A stretch of 64,000 nucleotides of DNA from an uncultured bacterium (GCA_949298985.1 CASFYV010000021.1:310001-374000); one strand, 5' to 3'; shown: positions 24,524 to 34,170, numbered from the stretch's first letter. A program made the numbers and translations. The notes: generated by a model from the letters alone, not told the origin.

Positions 24524-26527
24524 TTACATTTTTGAGAAATCTGTTAATATTATATACTTATTTTTCAAAGTGTTCAATAGTGCAAGTCTATTATTCTTAA
24601 TCTTTTCATCCTTATCCATTACAAGAACTTCATCAAAGAATTTTGTAACAGTAGGATTAATAGAAATCAAATCTGCCAAATATTTATTATAATCTCCAGC
24701 AAATTCAATTCCTTTAACTGCTTCATATAAATCTTTTTCAGCAGGTAAATTAAATAGAGCTACATCAACCTCTCCTTTTACCTCTTCTTTTAATATTCTT
24801 AAAACACGATTTGCATTTTCTAAAAGTTTTTCATCATTCAATGTTGAAACAACCTTTACTCTTTCTAAATAATCACATAAATCAACACAAGGTGATTTTC
24901 CGCAAATATCTCCTGAGCATGCTTCAAGAATGTTTTTAGAATATTTATCATTCAAGAAAATTATTAATCTCTGAGTAAAGAACTCTTCAATATCAGATTT
25001 TACATCAGCTTTAAGAGGTAATAATTCTAAAGCAACATCAATTAATTTAGATAAATCTAATTTTAAATTATGCTCTAAAACTGTTTTAATAATACCCAAA
25101 GCTGCACGTCTTACTCCAAGAGGATCGGATGAACCGGTAGGTTTTTTACCAGCTGTGAATACCGCAGAAATAGTATCAATTTTATCAGCGATACCGACAA
25201 TTTGACCTTCGATTGATTTTGCGGTTTCACTATCAGCATTTAGAGGGAAATAATGTTCTCTAATACCGTCTTGAACACCGATTTCTTCTCCTGAAACTCT
25301 TGCATAATCTGCTCCAATAAAGCCTTGTAACTCTGTAAATTCAAATACTAAATTTGTAGCTAAATCAGCTTTACACAATTCAGCAGCTCTTTTTATTGAA
25401 GGCTTGTTTACTCCAAGAGCTGATGCAATTTTTTCTGAAAGTTTAACAATTCTTTGAGTTTTATCATAAACTGAACCCATACCTTTTTGGAAAGTCATAC
25501 CTTTTAAGTTTTCAACATAAGCTTCCAAAGGTTTTTTAGTATCTTCATTAAAGAAAAATACTGCATCATCAAGACGAGCTTTTATTACACGTAAGTTTCC
25601 AGCTTTTATATTTTCAAATTCATTACCAATGTAATTTGTAATTGTTACAAATTTGTTTATTAATTTTCCGTCTTTAGAATATAGTGCAAAATATCTTTGG
25701 TGAGTTTCCATAACAGTAACTGCAACTTCTTGCGGAATTGTAAGATACGCATCATCAAAATTACAAGTAACAGCAACAGGATATTCACAAATAAAAGTTA
25801 CTTCTTCCAATAAATCATCAGAAATTTTGGTAACAGCATTCAATTTATCAGCTTCAATTTTAGTAAGCTCAAGAATTCTTTGTTTTCTTTCCTCAGGATC
25901 AACAATAACATGTGCATCTCTAAGTTTTCCAATATATTCATCAGGATTATTAATTACGATATTTTGAGTAGAAAACCTATGCCCATTTGTCATATTAGAG
26001 GATTCTTTATCAATAATAGTAAGTTTAACTTCTTCCCCATCAAGGATAGATAAAACCCAACGAATAGGACGAGAAAATTTCACATCATTATTTCCCCATC
26101 TCATAAAATGAGGACCTTGTAGTTTTGCAAAAATTTGTGGAACATTAATTTGTAATAATTCTTTTGTGTCTTTTCCTTTTACAACAATTTTTGCAAAAAC
26201 ATAATTATCTTCAACATAAAGATCATTCACCCCAACGCCGTTTTTATTAGCAAAACCTTCTCCGGCTTTAGTTAAATTATTATTTTCATCAAAAGCAACT
26301 TTTGCAATCGGACCTTTAACAACTTTTTCAACATCAGGTTGAACTGCATCAAGCCCATCAACAATAACAGCCAATCTTCTTGGAGTTGCCATTACTTTTA
26401 TATCTTTATAATTAACATTATTATCTTTAAAAAAGTTTTCAAAACCTGTTTTAAGTTGAGAAATCGCCATAGGAATAAATTTATATGGTAATTCTTCAAC
26501 ACCTACTTCCAATAAATACTTACTCAT
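24524..26527 (-). CDS. glyS: Glycyl-tRNA synthetase beta subunit
   Basis: 667 residues. Opening KYLLEVGVEELPYKFIP and the ATP/tRNA region SSDPLGVRRAALGIIK are hallmark GlyS motifs. A beta subunit works with the alpha subunit GlyQ as an alpha2-beta2 enzyme; glyQ is not in the window. The C-terminal anticodon-binding domain appears complete to the stop. Confidence 0.96.
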   Translation of the reverse strand: MSKYLLEVGVEELPYKFIPMAISQLKTGFENFFKDNNVNYKDIKVMATPRRLAVIVDGLDAVQPDVEKVVKGPIAKVAFDENNNLTKAGEGFANKNGVGVNDLYVEDNYVFAKIVVKGKDTKELLQINVPQIFAKLQGPHFMRWGNNDVKFSRPIRWVLSILDGEEVKLTIIDKESSNMTNGHRFSTQNIVINNPDEYIGKLRDAHVIVDPEERKQRILELTKIEADKLNAVTKISDDLLEEVTFICEYPVAVTCNFDDAYLTIPQEVAVTVMETHQRYFALYSKDGKLINKFVTITNYIGNEFENIKAGNLRVIKARLDDAVFFFNEDTKKPLEAYVENLKGMTFQKGMGSVYDKTQRIVKLSEKIASALGVNKPSIKRAAELCKADLATNLVFEFTELQGFIGADYARVSGEEIGVQDGIREHYFPLNADSETAKSIEGQIVGIADKIDTISAVFTAGKKPTGSSDPLGVRRAALGIIKTVLEHNLKLDLSKLIDVALELLPLKADVKSDIEEFFTQRLIIFLNDKYSKNILEACSGDICGKSPCVDLCDYLERVKVVSTLNDEKLLENANRVLRILKEEVKGEVDVALFNLPAEKDLYEAVKGIEFAGDYNKYLADLISINPTVTKFFDEVLVMDKDEKIKNNRLALLNTLKNKYIILTDFSKM

Positions 26528-26595
26528 TTATATTTCTCCAAATTAATTCTTTTTCTTGATTATACAACAAAAAAGTCCAAAATAATTCTTTGATG

Positions 26596-26601
26596 TATAA
26601 T
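26596..26601 (+). promoter_or_regulatory. -10 box for leaderless start of the SpoIID-like gene
   Basis: Perfect TATAAT ending six bases before the ATG at 26608; no ribosome site. Transcription would begin at or within a base of the start codon. No convincing -35. Confidence 0.55.
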
Positions 26602-26607
26602 TTTAAT

Positions 26608-27477
26608 ATGGGGATTAGGAAAGCTTTATTTATAATTTTCATATTGTTAAATTTTATACCGCCTTGTTTTGCAATAAAAATAGGGCTTCAAACTCAAGTA
26701 AATAAAACATTTATAGGAGCATCGACACAAGCTCAAATAATAAATAGCGATACCAATAAACTTATATTCATTATGAAAAAAATGAAAGGCTATGAATTTA
26801 AATCCTATCGAGGAGTTATAGCAATAAAAGTTGACGGTGAATGGAAAAAAATAAATGCCAACAAAATTGTAATAAAACCAGATGAAAACGGTTTTGTGAG
26901 TGTAAAAAGAAAATGGTATCGAGGCCATTTCAAAATTATTAATGACGGGCTGGGACTAACTGTCATAAATGATATCCCTATAGAAAAATATCTTAGAGGC
27001 GTTGTTCCATCAGAGATGCCATCAAGCTGGGAACACGAAGCTCACAAGGCTCAAGCAATCGCAGCAAGAAGTTATGCAATTGCAAATAGGGGGAAAAGAG
27101 CAAAATATGGTTATGACTTAAAAGATACTCCCGAAGACCAAGCATACGGAGGAGCAAGTGCTGAAAAACAAAACACAAATGACGCTGTTAGTGAAACAGA
27201 AGGAATTGTATTAGTATGCCAAGGTAAAATTGTACCGGCATATTATTCAGCTTCTGCAGGAGGTAAAACAAGAACCGGAGGACAAGTATGGTCTTCAGAC
27301 TTACCTTTCTTAAAATCCGTCCCATCTTTTGATGATGGTATAAAGAAAAACGGTCACGGAGTCGGAATGAGTCAATATGGGGCTAATAACCTTGCAAAAA
27401 GAGGATATAACGCTTATCAGATTTTAAAATATTTTTATGCAAATACAAAATTTGCCAGAGTAAGAAACGAATATTAG
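26608..27477 (+). CDS. SpoIID/LytB-domain exported protein
   Basis: 290 residues from the ATG at 26608. This start gives a proper signal peptide (MGIRKALFIIFILLNFIPPC, cleavage after CFA) and fits the -10 box. The SpoIID domain includes the catalytic Glu in PSEMPSSWEHEAHKAQAIAA and the second motif GHGVGMSQYGANNLAKRGY. SpoIID is a lytic transglycosylase that cuts peptide-stripped glycan. The family is also common in non-sporulating cyanobacteria, so it does not imply sporulation. No amidase gene is beside it. Confidence 0.92.
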   Translation: MGIRKALFIIFILLNFIPPCFAIKIGLQTQVNKTFIGASTQAQIINSDTNKLIFIMKKMKGYEFKSYRGVIAIKVDGEWKKINANKIVIKPDENGFVSVKRKWYRGHFKIINDGLGLTVINDIPIEKYLRGVVPSEMPSSWEHEAHKAQAIAARSYAIANRGKRAKYGYDLKDTPEDQAYGGASAEKQNTNDAVSETEGIVLVCQGKIVPAYYSASAGGKTRTGGQVWSSDLPFLKSVPSFDDGIKKNGHGVGMSQYGANNLAKRGYNAYQILKYFYANTKFARVRNEY

Positions 27478-27488
27478 AGGTCTATAAA

Positions 27489-28502
27489 ATGAAAACCGCA
27501 CAAGTAGAAAACGAGAAAATTGTAATAAAAGAAATTGATGATATAAAACTTGATAATATAAAAGGTGCAATAGTAAAAGTCTTAGGCTGCGGACTTTGTG
27601 GCTCTGATATCGTGAAATTTAAACACAAAATAGTTAAAAATGGTGCGGTTTTAGGACACGAAATTGTAGCGGAAATTGTTGAAATAAATTCTAATACTAA
27701 TTTTAAAATCGGAGATAAAATTGTAACCTCACATCATATTCCTTGTGGAGAATGTAATTATTGTAAACACGGGAATGTTTCTATGTGTGAACATTTTAAA
27801 AAAACAAACATATTCCCAGGAGGTTTTAGTGAACTTGTCTATGTTTCGGAAGAACATTTAGAAAATGTTGCATATATTATACCTAACGATATTTCAGAAG
27901 AAGAAATTTCATTTTACGAACCTCTAGGTTGCTGCATTAGAGCAATAAAAAGATGTAATCTTTTAAAAAATGACAATGTTCTAGTTGTTGGGCTCGGCTC
28001 AATCGGACTTTTAATGAGTGAAAGTTTAAAAGCATTAGGATTCAATGTCTACGGTTGTGATTTAATCCCTGAAAGAATTACCCTTGCAAATAAAATGGGG
28101 ATTCAAGCTTTTAATTCGAAAAATCTGGAGGAATTTTCAACGATTATAAAGAACAAAACCAATGACTATGGAGTTGATGCAGTTTTTATGACTTCAGGAG
28201 CTGACAAAGCAATTGATGTCGCTTTAGCAACAATAAGACAAGGTGGTAAAATTTTAGTATTTTCAAGTACTCCATTAAGTAACGGGTATCCTAATAACGA
28301 AATTTATTACAAAGAATTAACTGTTTTAGGAAGCTATTCACCTTCTCCAGCGGATTTAAGAAATTCATATGAATTAATAACATCAAAAAAAGTTAATTTA
28401 AAAAATCTAACAACCACTTACCCACTTGATAAAATTCAACAAGCTTTTGACGACACTATTACTAACAAAATTTTTAAAGCATACATAAAGATTGCAGAAT
28501 AA
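27489..28502 (+). CDS. Zinc-dependent medium-chain dehydrogenase
   Basis: 337 residues. Catalytic zinc site CGLCGSD with GHE (about residue 59). The structural zinc cysteines lie in CGECNYCKHGNVSMC. The Rossmann motif is GLGSIGL at about 167-173. It belongs to the alcohol/sorbitol/threonine dehydrogenase group. Residues alone do not fix substrate; polyol or L-threonine dehydrogenase are possible. It starts 11 bases after the SpoIID-like gene with AGAGGT, so may be co-transcribed. Confidence 0.9.
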   Translation: MKTAQVENEKIVIKEIDDIKLDNIKGAIVKVLGCGLCGSDIVKFKHKIVKNGAVLGHEIVAEIVEINSNTNFKIGDKIVTSHHIPCGECNYCKHGNVSMCEHFKKTNIFPGGFSELVYVSEEHLENVAYIIPNDISEEEISFYEPLGCCIRAIKRCNLLKNDNVLVVGLGSIGLLMSESLKALGFNVYGCDLIPERITLANKMGIQAFNSKNLEEFSTIIKNKTNDYGVDAVFMTSGADKAIDVALATIRQGGKILVFSSTPLSNGYPNNEIYYKELTVLGSYSPSPADLRNSYELITSKKVNLKNLTTTYPLDKIQQAFDDTITNKIFKAYIKIAE

Positions 28503-28598
28503 AAATTATTAATTTAATATAAGTTAATTTACTACACAAAACCTGTTTCCACTTGCGATTAAATATTTTTACCAAAACTAAAAATCTCATCTATTCAG

Positions 28599-28627
28599 TT
28601 GATTACATAATAAAAAAAATGTATAAT
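28599..28627 (+). promoter_or_regulatory. Promoter of the gene at 28662
   Basis: TTGATT (28599-28604), 17-base spacer, TATAAT (28622-28627) with TG just upstream. Predicted start near 28634, leaving a 28-base leader. Confidence 0.7.
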
Positions 28628-28661
28628 AATGGTGTAAAATGATAGGGGAGATTAGGGTCTC

Positions 28662-29012
28662 ATGTTTAACAACATTAATGACAACAACCAAAATTTATTA
28701 CTTAATTCACAAGTAGGAAATTCTAATAATGTGATAAATTTGGCTGCTATTAGAGCTAATGCTCAAAAAAATGCATACACTTCTAACCCCTATGTTGATA
28801 AAACTGAAATTTCTTCTAGTGCTATGGAATTATTCCAAAGAGATTTGGATATAAATAAATTTAATAAAATAGCAACAAGTGATTTAGACGATACGTCACA
28901 TCTTGAAAAAATGAACGAGTTATTCTCTCAAGGAGTAATTGATGCTTTCGAAGATGATGTATTGTCAGATCTTGTTACAAATTCTAAATTATGGGATGAT
29001 TTAGAACTATAA
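28662..29012 (+). CDS. Small hypothetical protein, Asn-rich N-terminus
   Basis: 116 residues. The first 25 residues are very Asn-rich (MFNNINDNNQNLLLNSQVGN). The remainder is acidic and helical with no recognised domain. A clear promoter precedes it. The next gene has its own -10 box inside the 18-base gap. Unrecognised. Confidence 0.7.
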   Translation: MFNNINDNNQNLLLNSQVGNSNNVINLAAIRANAQKNAYTSNPYVDKTEISSSAMELFQRDLDINKFNKIATSDLDDTSHLEKMNELFSQGVIDAFEDDVLSDLVTNSKLWDDLEL

Positions 29013-29015
29013 ATA

Positions 29016-29024
29016 TGTTAAAAT
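29016..29024 (+). promoter_or_regulatory. Extended -10 for leaderless TPR gene
   Basis: TGTTAAAAT (TGn plus TAAAAT) ends six bases before the ATG at 29031, without a ribosome site. Confidence 0.5.
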
Positions 29025-29030
29025 TCAGAT

Positions 29031-30215
29031 ATGGTATCGTCAGATTATTATATAGCAGATAACTCGGATATTGAAAATCAAAAGTTGGAGGCTGCTAAAA
29101 ATTTATTTTATAAAAAAGATTATCGCGGGGCATTAAAGCTCTATCTTGATATGCTTAGTTCAAGTTTATCTTACAAACTCTATTATGAAATAGGCAGATG
29201 TTACTACAAACTTGATGAAATGTTGCCTGCTGAAGAATATTTTAAAAAATCTATAGGGCTGGAAAATTTTAAAAATCCTTCTTATCTTTATCTTGGAAAT
29301 ATCGTATTTAAACGTGAAGACATCAATAAAGCCATTGAATATTGGATAAATTCTTACGCTTATAAACCTGATGACAGCGTTGTTTGTCTTAATTTAGCAA
29401 CTTCGTATTTTAAAAAAGGAATGAATTTCCAATCTATATTCTTCTATGAAAAATGTATTAAATATACGAAAATTAAGGATGAATCTTTTTATGCCATAAA
29501 ATCAAGTATCGAAAAATGTAGAAATATCAGCCAAGAATATTTACAAAAAGCGAAACAAGCAATTAATAATAAAGAAAACAATATTGCTATTGAATCATTA
29601 AATTATGCAATTAAAAATTACCCTATTGATTTTGATATTAATTTACTTCTTGGAAAACTTTATTTTGAAGAAAATAATTATATTTTAGCTATAAATTATT
29701 TAAAACAAGCACTGTGTCTTGATAATAAATCTTTAGATATTTTACAAATGTTATCATCTGCATTTATTAATATTGGAGATTTTACTTCTGCATATTGTGC
29801 TATGCGAAGACTTTTACCTCTTGTTTTACATAATCAGGCGGAATATTTAAAAGTGCTTAAAATTATCAAAGAATTGAATTCTTCTTTTGATAATGAAAGT
29901 TATCAAATTCATAATAATTTGGCTGATAAATATTATAATGAAAATAATTATCATATGGCATTAATGGAATATGAAAATTGTATAATTTTAAAAGATACTT
30001 TATTAAATGATATTAATGACAAAATTAACAAGATAAAACATTATCTGCATCCTGAAAAAAGAATTATTGAAACTTGTATGGAAAAAGGAAGAGAACTTTA
30101 TTTAAATAATGACTTCAAAACCGCAAATAAATATTTTTCTAAAGTAGTGCTATTATCAAATGAAAATTCTTCGGAGTATAAATTTGCAAAATCAAAAATT
30201 AATGAAACTTTTTAA
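29031..30215 (+). CDS. TPR protein
   Basis: 394 residues with about eight TPR-type repeats (LYYEIGRCYYKLDEMLPAEE, INLLLGKLYFEENNYILAI). No signal peptide. Last codons overlap the start of the YkgJ-type gene by 14 bases, so the two are coupled. Start chosen from the -10 spacing; no alternative in-frame ATG is better. Partner unknown. Confidence 0.8.
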   Translation: MVSSDYYIADNSDIENQKLEAAKNLFYKKDYRGALKLYLDMLSSSLSYKLYYEIGRCYYKLDEMLPAEEYFKKSIGLENFKNPSYLYLGNIVFKREDINKAIEYWINSYAYKPDDSVVCLNLATSYFKKGMNFQSIFFYEKCIKYTKIKDESFYAIKSSIEKCRNISQEYLQKAKQAINNKENNIAIESLNYAIKNYPIDFDINLLLGKLYFEENNYILAINYLKQALCLDNKSLDILQMLSSAFINIGDFTSAYCAMRRLLPLVLHNQAEYLKVLKIIKELNSSFDNESYQIHNNLADKYYNENNYHMALMEYENCIILKDTLLNDINDKINKIKHYLHPEKRIIETCMEKGRELYLNNDFKTANKYFSKVVLLSNENSSEYKFAKSKINETF

Positions 30216-30621
30216 TTGGATTAAAAAAAATTTTTATCTCCATATTCTAAAAAAGAAGTATTATAGAGTAGGTTCTTGTAATGCTTGCGGAAGATGCTGT
30301 CAAAAGATTTATGTCAAACACAAAAATGTCATTCAAACTGAAGAAGAATTTAAAAAATTACAGAAATTACATCCTTTTTATACTTACTTAAAAATTATAG
30401 ACAAAGACGAAACCGGATTAGTTTTTGAATGTACTAATTTAGATAAAGAAACCAAAAAATGTAAAATCCATAAAAAACGCCCTGGAATTTGCAGAAGATA
30501 TCCGCAAGAAGAACTATTCACAATGGGGGGAACTCTTGCTGAAAATTGTGGTTATAGACTTGAACCAATTGAAAGTTTTGAAGATGTTTTCAATAAAGTA
30601 TCAAAAAAACTTAAATTATAA
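30202..30621 (+). CDS. YkgJ-family cysteine-cluster protein
   Basis: 139 residues from the ATG at 30202; an upstream in-frame ATG at 30160 lies inside the TPR gene. The conserved motif CNACGRCCQ, later cysteines CTNLDKETKKCKIHKKRPGIC and RRYP match the YkgJ family. Members bind zinc or an Fe-S cluster; their role is not known. Ends six bases inside the convergent small gene. Confidence 0.85.
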   Translation: MKLFNWIKKNFYLHILKKKYYRVGSCNACGRCCQKIYVKHKNVIQTEEEFKKLQKLHPFYTYLKIIDKDETGLVFECTNLDKETKKCKIHKKRPGICRRYPQEELFTMGGTLAENCGYRLEPIESFEDVFNKVSKKLKL

Positions 30622-30840
30622 AGCTTTATTCTTTAACCATTTTTTCTTATAATATTCAGCTAAACCTATATGTAAAACAGTTAAAAAAGCCGTTAAATAA
30701 GAAAAAAACTTATGAGTTTTTCTTAATGTTCTATTTTTAGTAACTCCACTAACTGTTGCCATAACAAGACTTCCTGTTGCGGCATAGCCTGTCGTTTTTA
30801 CAGTAAATATTCTATTTGTATCTACTCCTAAAACTTTCAT
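30616..30840 (-). CDS. Small membrane protein
   Basis: 74 residues with one or two hydrophobic stretches (TTGYAATGSLVMATVSG and FFSYLTAFLTVLHIGLAEY). Basic tail KKKWLKNKAL. Convergent with and six bases overlapping the YkgJ-type gene. The pattern HKFFSYLTAFLTVLHIG may be a haem- or quinone-type helix pair, but this is speculation. Unrecognised. Confidence 0.55.
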   Translation of the reverse strand: MKVLGVDTNRIFTVKTTGYAATGSLVMATVSGVTKNRTLRKTHKFFSYLTAFLTVLHIGLAEYYKKKWLKNKAL

Positions 30841-30863
30841 ATTTAATAAATATCATAATTTAG

Positions 30864-32321
30864 TTAAAACAACAACATTCTATATGGAGAAAGCTTTTTA
30901 TTATTTTTTTGAGATGGATTATTTTTTAAATATTTTTTTAAAACTTCTCTTGCAGCCAAATAATTACGTTCCTTAACATAAATATTTGCTAAATTTACTA
31001 CATAATCTATATTATTAGGTGAAATCCTAACTAATTTATTATATTCATCAATAGCACTTTGTAAATTCCCCATTTTTAAATAAATTTCAGCATAAAGATA
31101 ATGTAACTCTTCAGCCTCATTAATCTTAAAAGCTTGATTTACATAAAACAAAGACATGTCAAAATTATTTATATAAAAATAAGAAATTGCTAAATCATAA
31201 TATAAAATATATTTAACTTCACTTGTTGTTGCTAAATTTAAAGCTTTTTCTAATACCTTTATCGCCTTTGAATACTCACCTTTTGCAACATAACTTTCTG
31301 CTAAAGTTACATATCCGCTTGGTAAATTAGGAGCTTGATTTATATAATGTTTAGCTTCTAAAGTTTTACTTGCACTAATATCTTCCGAATCTCCCAACAC
31401 CAAATAGGAAAGATACTCTGATTTTAATTCTCCATCATTTGTAATATCCGGTTTTATTTTATATAAAAGCTTTAAAGTTTCATTATCTTCCTCCCTCAAT
31501 TCACGACGCAAATCATTCTTTAATATCTCTTTATCACTTGAAATGTACATTAAAGAGTCTTTATCCATACTATGACCTAGAAAACCTAATGCGTGAAAAA
31601 TTTCATGCAAAGCAATATTATATATTTGGTTTCGTGTATACAAAATTCCATCAGGAGAATATAAATCAAAGTAAATATCCATTCTCTCTAATTGAGTTAA
31701 ATTTATTTGAGGAACAGTATATGCTACAACATACTTCTGATTATTCCCTGTTATTTCTTCCTTATTATTTATAAAACTGATTTTTATATCAGCATCTCCA
31801 GCGACTTTAGTAAATAAAACAATCCCACACTTTTCCCATTCAGAAAAAGCATTTTCTATCTCTTCTATGTATTCTTTTGGAACATCATTAGAAACAATAA
31901 AACTATAAGTTATAGGTAAATTAGACCAACGAACAATTTTTTGATTGTAAGGAGCTTGTTGAATATAATTATCAGAATATTTATTAAAAATTTCTCGTCT
32001 TAGTTCAGATAAAAATTCTTCTGCTTTTAATTTTGCAGAATCTCGAACATCTCCCGTTGCAATTTTTACTAATTTTGCTTGTGATTTTAATGTTAAAGGA
32101 GAATTTATTAAAGAATTTACGTAAATATCACGCAAAATTTCATCATTATTTCCCAATGCAAAAGATTTTTCATAATATTTTTGAGCTTTTTCTATTTGAT
32201 TATTTCGATAATAAAAATCACCTATTTTAGCATACACAAAATCTGCATTTTTATTAAAATAAAATGCTAAAAATAAAATAATTAACAATACCAAATAAAA
32301 AAAGAGTTTACTCTTTTTCAT
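30864..32321 (-). CDS. Matrixin-like zinc metalloprotease with TPR domains
   Basis: About 485 residues from MKKSKLFF. Signal/anchor helix at residues 5-22 (FFYLVLLIILFLAFYF). One TPR unit follows, then a peptidase domain with the complete M10 motif HEIFHALGFLGHS (three zinc His and catalytic Glu). Four or five TPR units form the C-terminus. Matrixins with TPRs are unusual. The gene starts inside the last codons of scpB (14-base overlap), so its expression is tied to the condensin genes. Likely acts outside the inner membrane. Confidence 0.85.
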   Translation of the reverse strand: MKKSKLFFYLVLLIILFLAFYFNKNADFVYAKIGDFYYRNNQIEKAQKYYEKSFALGNNDEILRDIYVNSLINSPLTLKSQAKLVKIATGDVRDSAKLKAEEFLSELRREIFNKYSDNYIQQAPYNQKIVRWSNLPITYSFIVSNDVPKEYIEEIENAFSEWEKCGIVLFTKVAGDADIKISFINNKEEITGNNQKYVVAYTVPQINLTQLERMDIYFDLYSPDGILYTRNQIYNIALHEIFHALGFLGHSMDKDSLMYISSDKEILKNDLRRELREEDNETLKLLYKIKPDITNDGELKSEYLSYLVLGDSEDISASKTLEAKHYINQAPNLPSGYVTLAESYVAKGEYSKAIKVLEKALNLATTSEVKYILYYDLAISYFYINNFDMSLFYVNQAFKINEAEELHYLYAEIYLKMGNLQSAIDEYNKLVRISPNNIDYVVNLANIYVKERNYLAAREVLKKYLKNNPSQKNNKKLSPYRMLLF

Positions 32322-32994
32322 CGTCAGACCCATTTACTCTCTCATTTACCCCCGGACCAGTTGGATTTAAGTCCTCCGGATCATCTTTTACCCCTTTTTC
32401 AACAAGCGGACTAGTTAAATTTGCATCTTCCAGGGCATCTTTTACCCCTTTTTCAACAAGTAGACTAGTTGGATTTAAGTCTTCCGGGGCATCTTTTACC
32501 CCTTTGTCAATATTCAAAGTCTTAACAAGAGCTCTGATATCTCCTTTTAATTTAAAATATTCAGCAAATTTTGGAGTAGTTTTGATATTAAACGAACGGC
32601 CGTTTTTATCTTTATGACGGGATATTAAACCTTTTTCAATAAGTTCTTGAACATGTTCATAAGCATTTGAACCACGCAAATCCTTTAACAAAGACTGCCT
32701 AATCGGTTCTTTTAATGCAATAACAGTAAGTGTTTTTAAAACAGGAGGTTTTAATTCAACAGGACAAAGCTTTTCAACAATATCCAAGTGTTCTTGTTTA
32801 ACCTGTAAAATATAACCATTTTCATCATCAATTTCTAAAGCACCATCACGAGATGCGTAATCCATAATTAATTCCAGAAGAGCTTCTTCAACCAAATCAG
32901 GTTCTTCTCCTAAAATTTCTGCGATATCTTTTATTTGTAAAACTTTTGCTGTTACGAATAAAACAGCTTCAATTCTAGACTTCAACTGTTCCAT
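32308..32994 (-). CDS. scpB: Segregation and condensation protein B
   Basis: 228 residues. The winged-helix part (residues 1-160) has ScpB features (LKSRIEAVLFVTAKVLQIKD, TLTVIALKEPIRQSLLKDLRG). The last 65 residues are three tandem 18-residue copies of the type EKGVKDAPEDLNPTSLLV, acidic and probably disordered. ScpB forms the kleisin complex with ScpA and Smc. It starts immediately after scpA. Confidence 0.92.
   Translation of the reverse strand: MEQLKSRIEAVLFVTAKVLQIKDIAEILGEEPDLVEEALLELIMDYASRDGALEIDDENGYILQVKQEHLDIVEKLCPVELKPPVLKTLTVIALKEPIRQSLLKDLRGSNAYEHVQELIEKGLISRHKDKNGRSFNIKTTPKFAEYFKLKGDIRALVKTLNIDKGVKDAPEDLNPTSLLVEKGVKDALEDANLTSPLVEKGVKDDPEDLNPTGPGVNERVNGSDDEKE
32346..32510. repeat. 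54-base tandem repeat coding the ScpB tail
   Basis: The anchor CATCTTTTACC recurs at 32382, 32436 and 32490, exactly 54 bases apart, with a partial fourth copy to the left. Copies differ by a few substitutions and remain in frame (18 codons each). Copy number is likely to vary between strains. Confidence 0.85.
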
Positions 32995-32995
32995 A

Positions 32996-33919
32996 CTAAC
33001 TAGCTACCTCACTACTATTTTCTTCACTAATAACACTTTTTGCATTTTCAAAATTATTGTCAAATTCTTCTATTTCACCTTCATTATCTAAAACATCATC
33101 TTGAGTTTTAGAGCGTCTTACAACATATAAATCTGAATAAAACTCATCTTGTTCTAAATCATAATCACTATCTACAGTTAAAAATAATAAAGAAACATAA
33201 GCACTTATTTTATCCATACCCAAAAGAGTCAACTCATTAAGTTCAATTCTATCTTGCCTAGAAAGAATTTCAGTCAAATTAGCTCTTAAACGTTGTACTC
33301 CATTTTCAATATATTCGTCGTGAGCTAAATTTATAATATCATCCGGAGATAATTTTGCATAATTTTGAACTCTTCTTTTAGCTCTTTCATGTGCATTTTT
33401 AAGAGATTGCTTTTTATCAAGCATTTCATAAAATTCTAATTGACGAATCAAATCTCTCAATGTTACAACACGATTATGATTCAATCTTACACTTGTTCTT
33501 CTTTGTAAAACTTCATCAATAGAAATAACATTATTAGTCGGAATATACTCTTCTTCATAATCTAATGGCATTTCATCATCATAATTAAATACATCCTCTT
33601 GAGGAGGTTCAAAATCTAAAATATCTAATCCTTCCAAAACATTTGATTTTAATTTCAAAAGAATAGCCGCAAATAATAAAGTTCTACCTGTTAATCTCAA
33701 ATTTTGAGCTTTAGACTGAAATAAATGCATTAAATACTTGTCAGTCACTTCAACAATATCAACATTCCACGGATTAATTTTTCCTTGTTTTGCAAGACTT
33801 ACAAGAATTTCAATCCCATCTACTTCAGCTTCTTGAACAAACTTTTCTTCTTTTTCAGACAAAGAATTTGCTGAAGCGTTTAATGTATTATTCAAACTAT
33901 CTATATTATTTACTACCAT
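32996..33919 (-). CDS. scpA: Segregation and condensation protein A (kleisin)
   Basis: 307 residues. The N-terminal kleisin motif (FVQEAEVDGIEILVSLAKQG, then NPWNVDIVEVTDKYL) contacts the Smc neck. The C-terminal winged-helix (LTLLGMDKISAYVSLLFL) precedes an acidic tail. Slightly long for ScpA because of the N- and C-terminal acidic stretches. Its promoter lies at 34050-34022. Confidence 0.93.
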   Translation of the reverse strand: MVVNNIDSLNNTLNASANSLSEKEEKFVQEAEVDGIEILVSLAKQGKINPWNVDIVEVTDKYLMHLFQSKAQNLRLTGRTLLFAAILLKLKSNVLEGLDILDFEPPQEDVFNYDDEMPLDYEEEYIPTNNVISIDEVLQRRTSVRLNHNRVVTLRDLIRQLEFYEMLDKKQSLKNAHERAKRRVQNYAKLSPDDIINLAHDEYIENGVQRLRANLTEILSRQDRIELNELTLLGMDKISAYVSLLFLTVDSDYDLEQDEFYSDLYVVRRSKTQDDVLDNEGEIEEFDNNFENAKSVISEENSSEVAS

Positions 33920-34021
33920 CTACCCAAAATTTATACTATTATTTTAAATACTAATTTAAAGACTTTTATCCTTTATATTATTGAAATTAAACAATAAAAT
34001 CTCCCCAATAACCTATCCCGT

Positions 34022-34050
34022 ATTATACCATCCAAAAACTCATTCTGCAA
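34022..34050 (-). promoter_or_regulatory. Promoter of scpA-scpB
   Basis: Minus strand: TTGCAG (34050-34045), 17-base spacer, TATAAT (34027-34022) preceded by TGG (extended -10). It gives a leader of about 95 bases to scpA. Confidence 0.65.
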
Positions 34051-34068
34051 ACATTTACAAAATTTGAA

Positions 34069-34113
34069 AATTTCTAACTTCTCCCCAACTTGAAATCACA
34101 TTTTGTGTGATTT
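34069..34113 (-). pseudogene. Relic of an ORF6N (phage antirepressor-type) domain
   Basis: On the minus strand it reads ITQNVISSWGEVRNF, clearly the same segment as [15 protein letters not shown] in the fragment at 36561-36815. An in-frame stop lies just before it, and the similarity fades on both sides. It is a short remnant of a second copy in the same orientation. Confidence 0.75.
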
Positions 34114-34170
34114 AAAATATACGATGCTTTTCCAAATACTTGTTGTATATATTAGTAATTACCACATATT

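Noticed and set aside
26608-27477. SpoIID as evidence of sporulation
   Set aside because: SpoIID/LytB proteins occur in many non-sporulating bacteria including cyanobacteria, and no other spore gene is seen.
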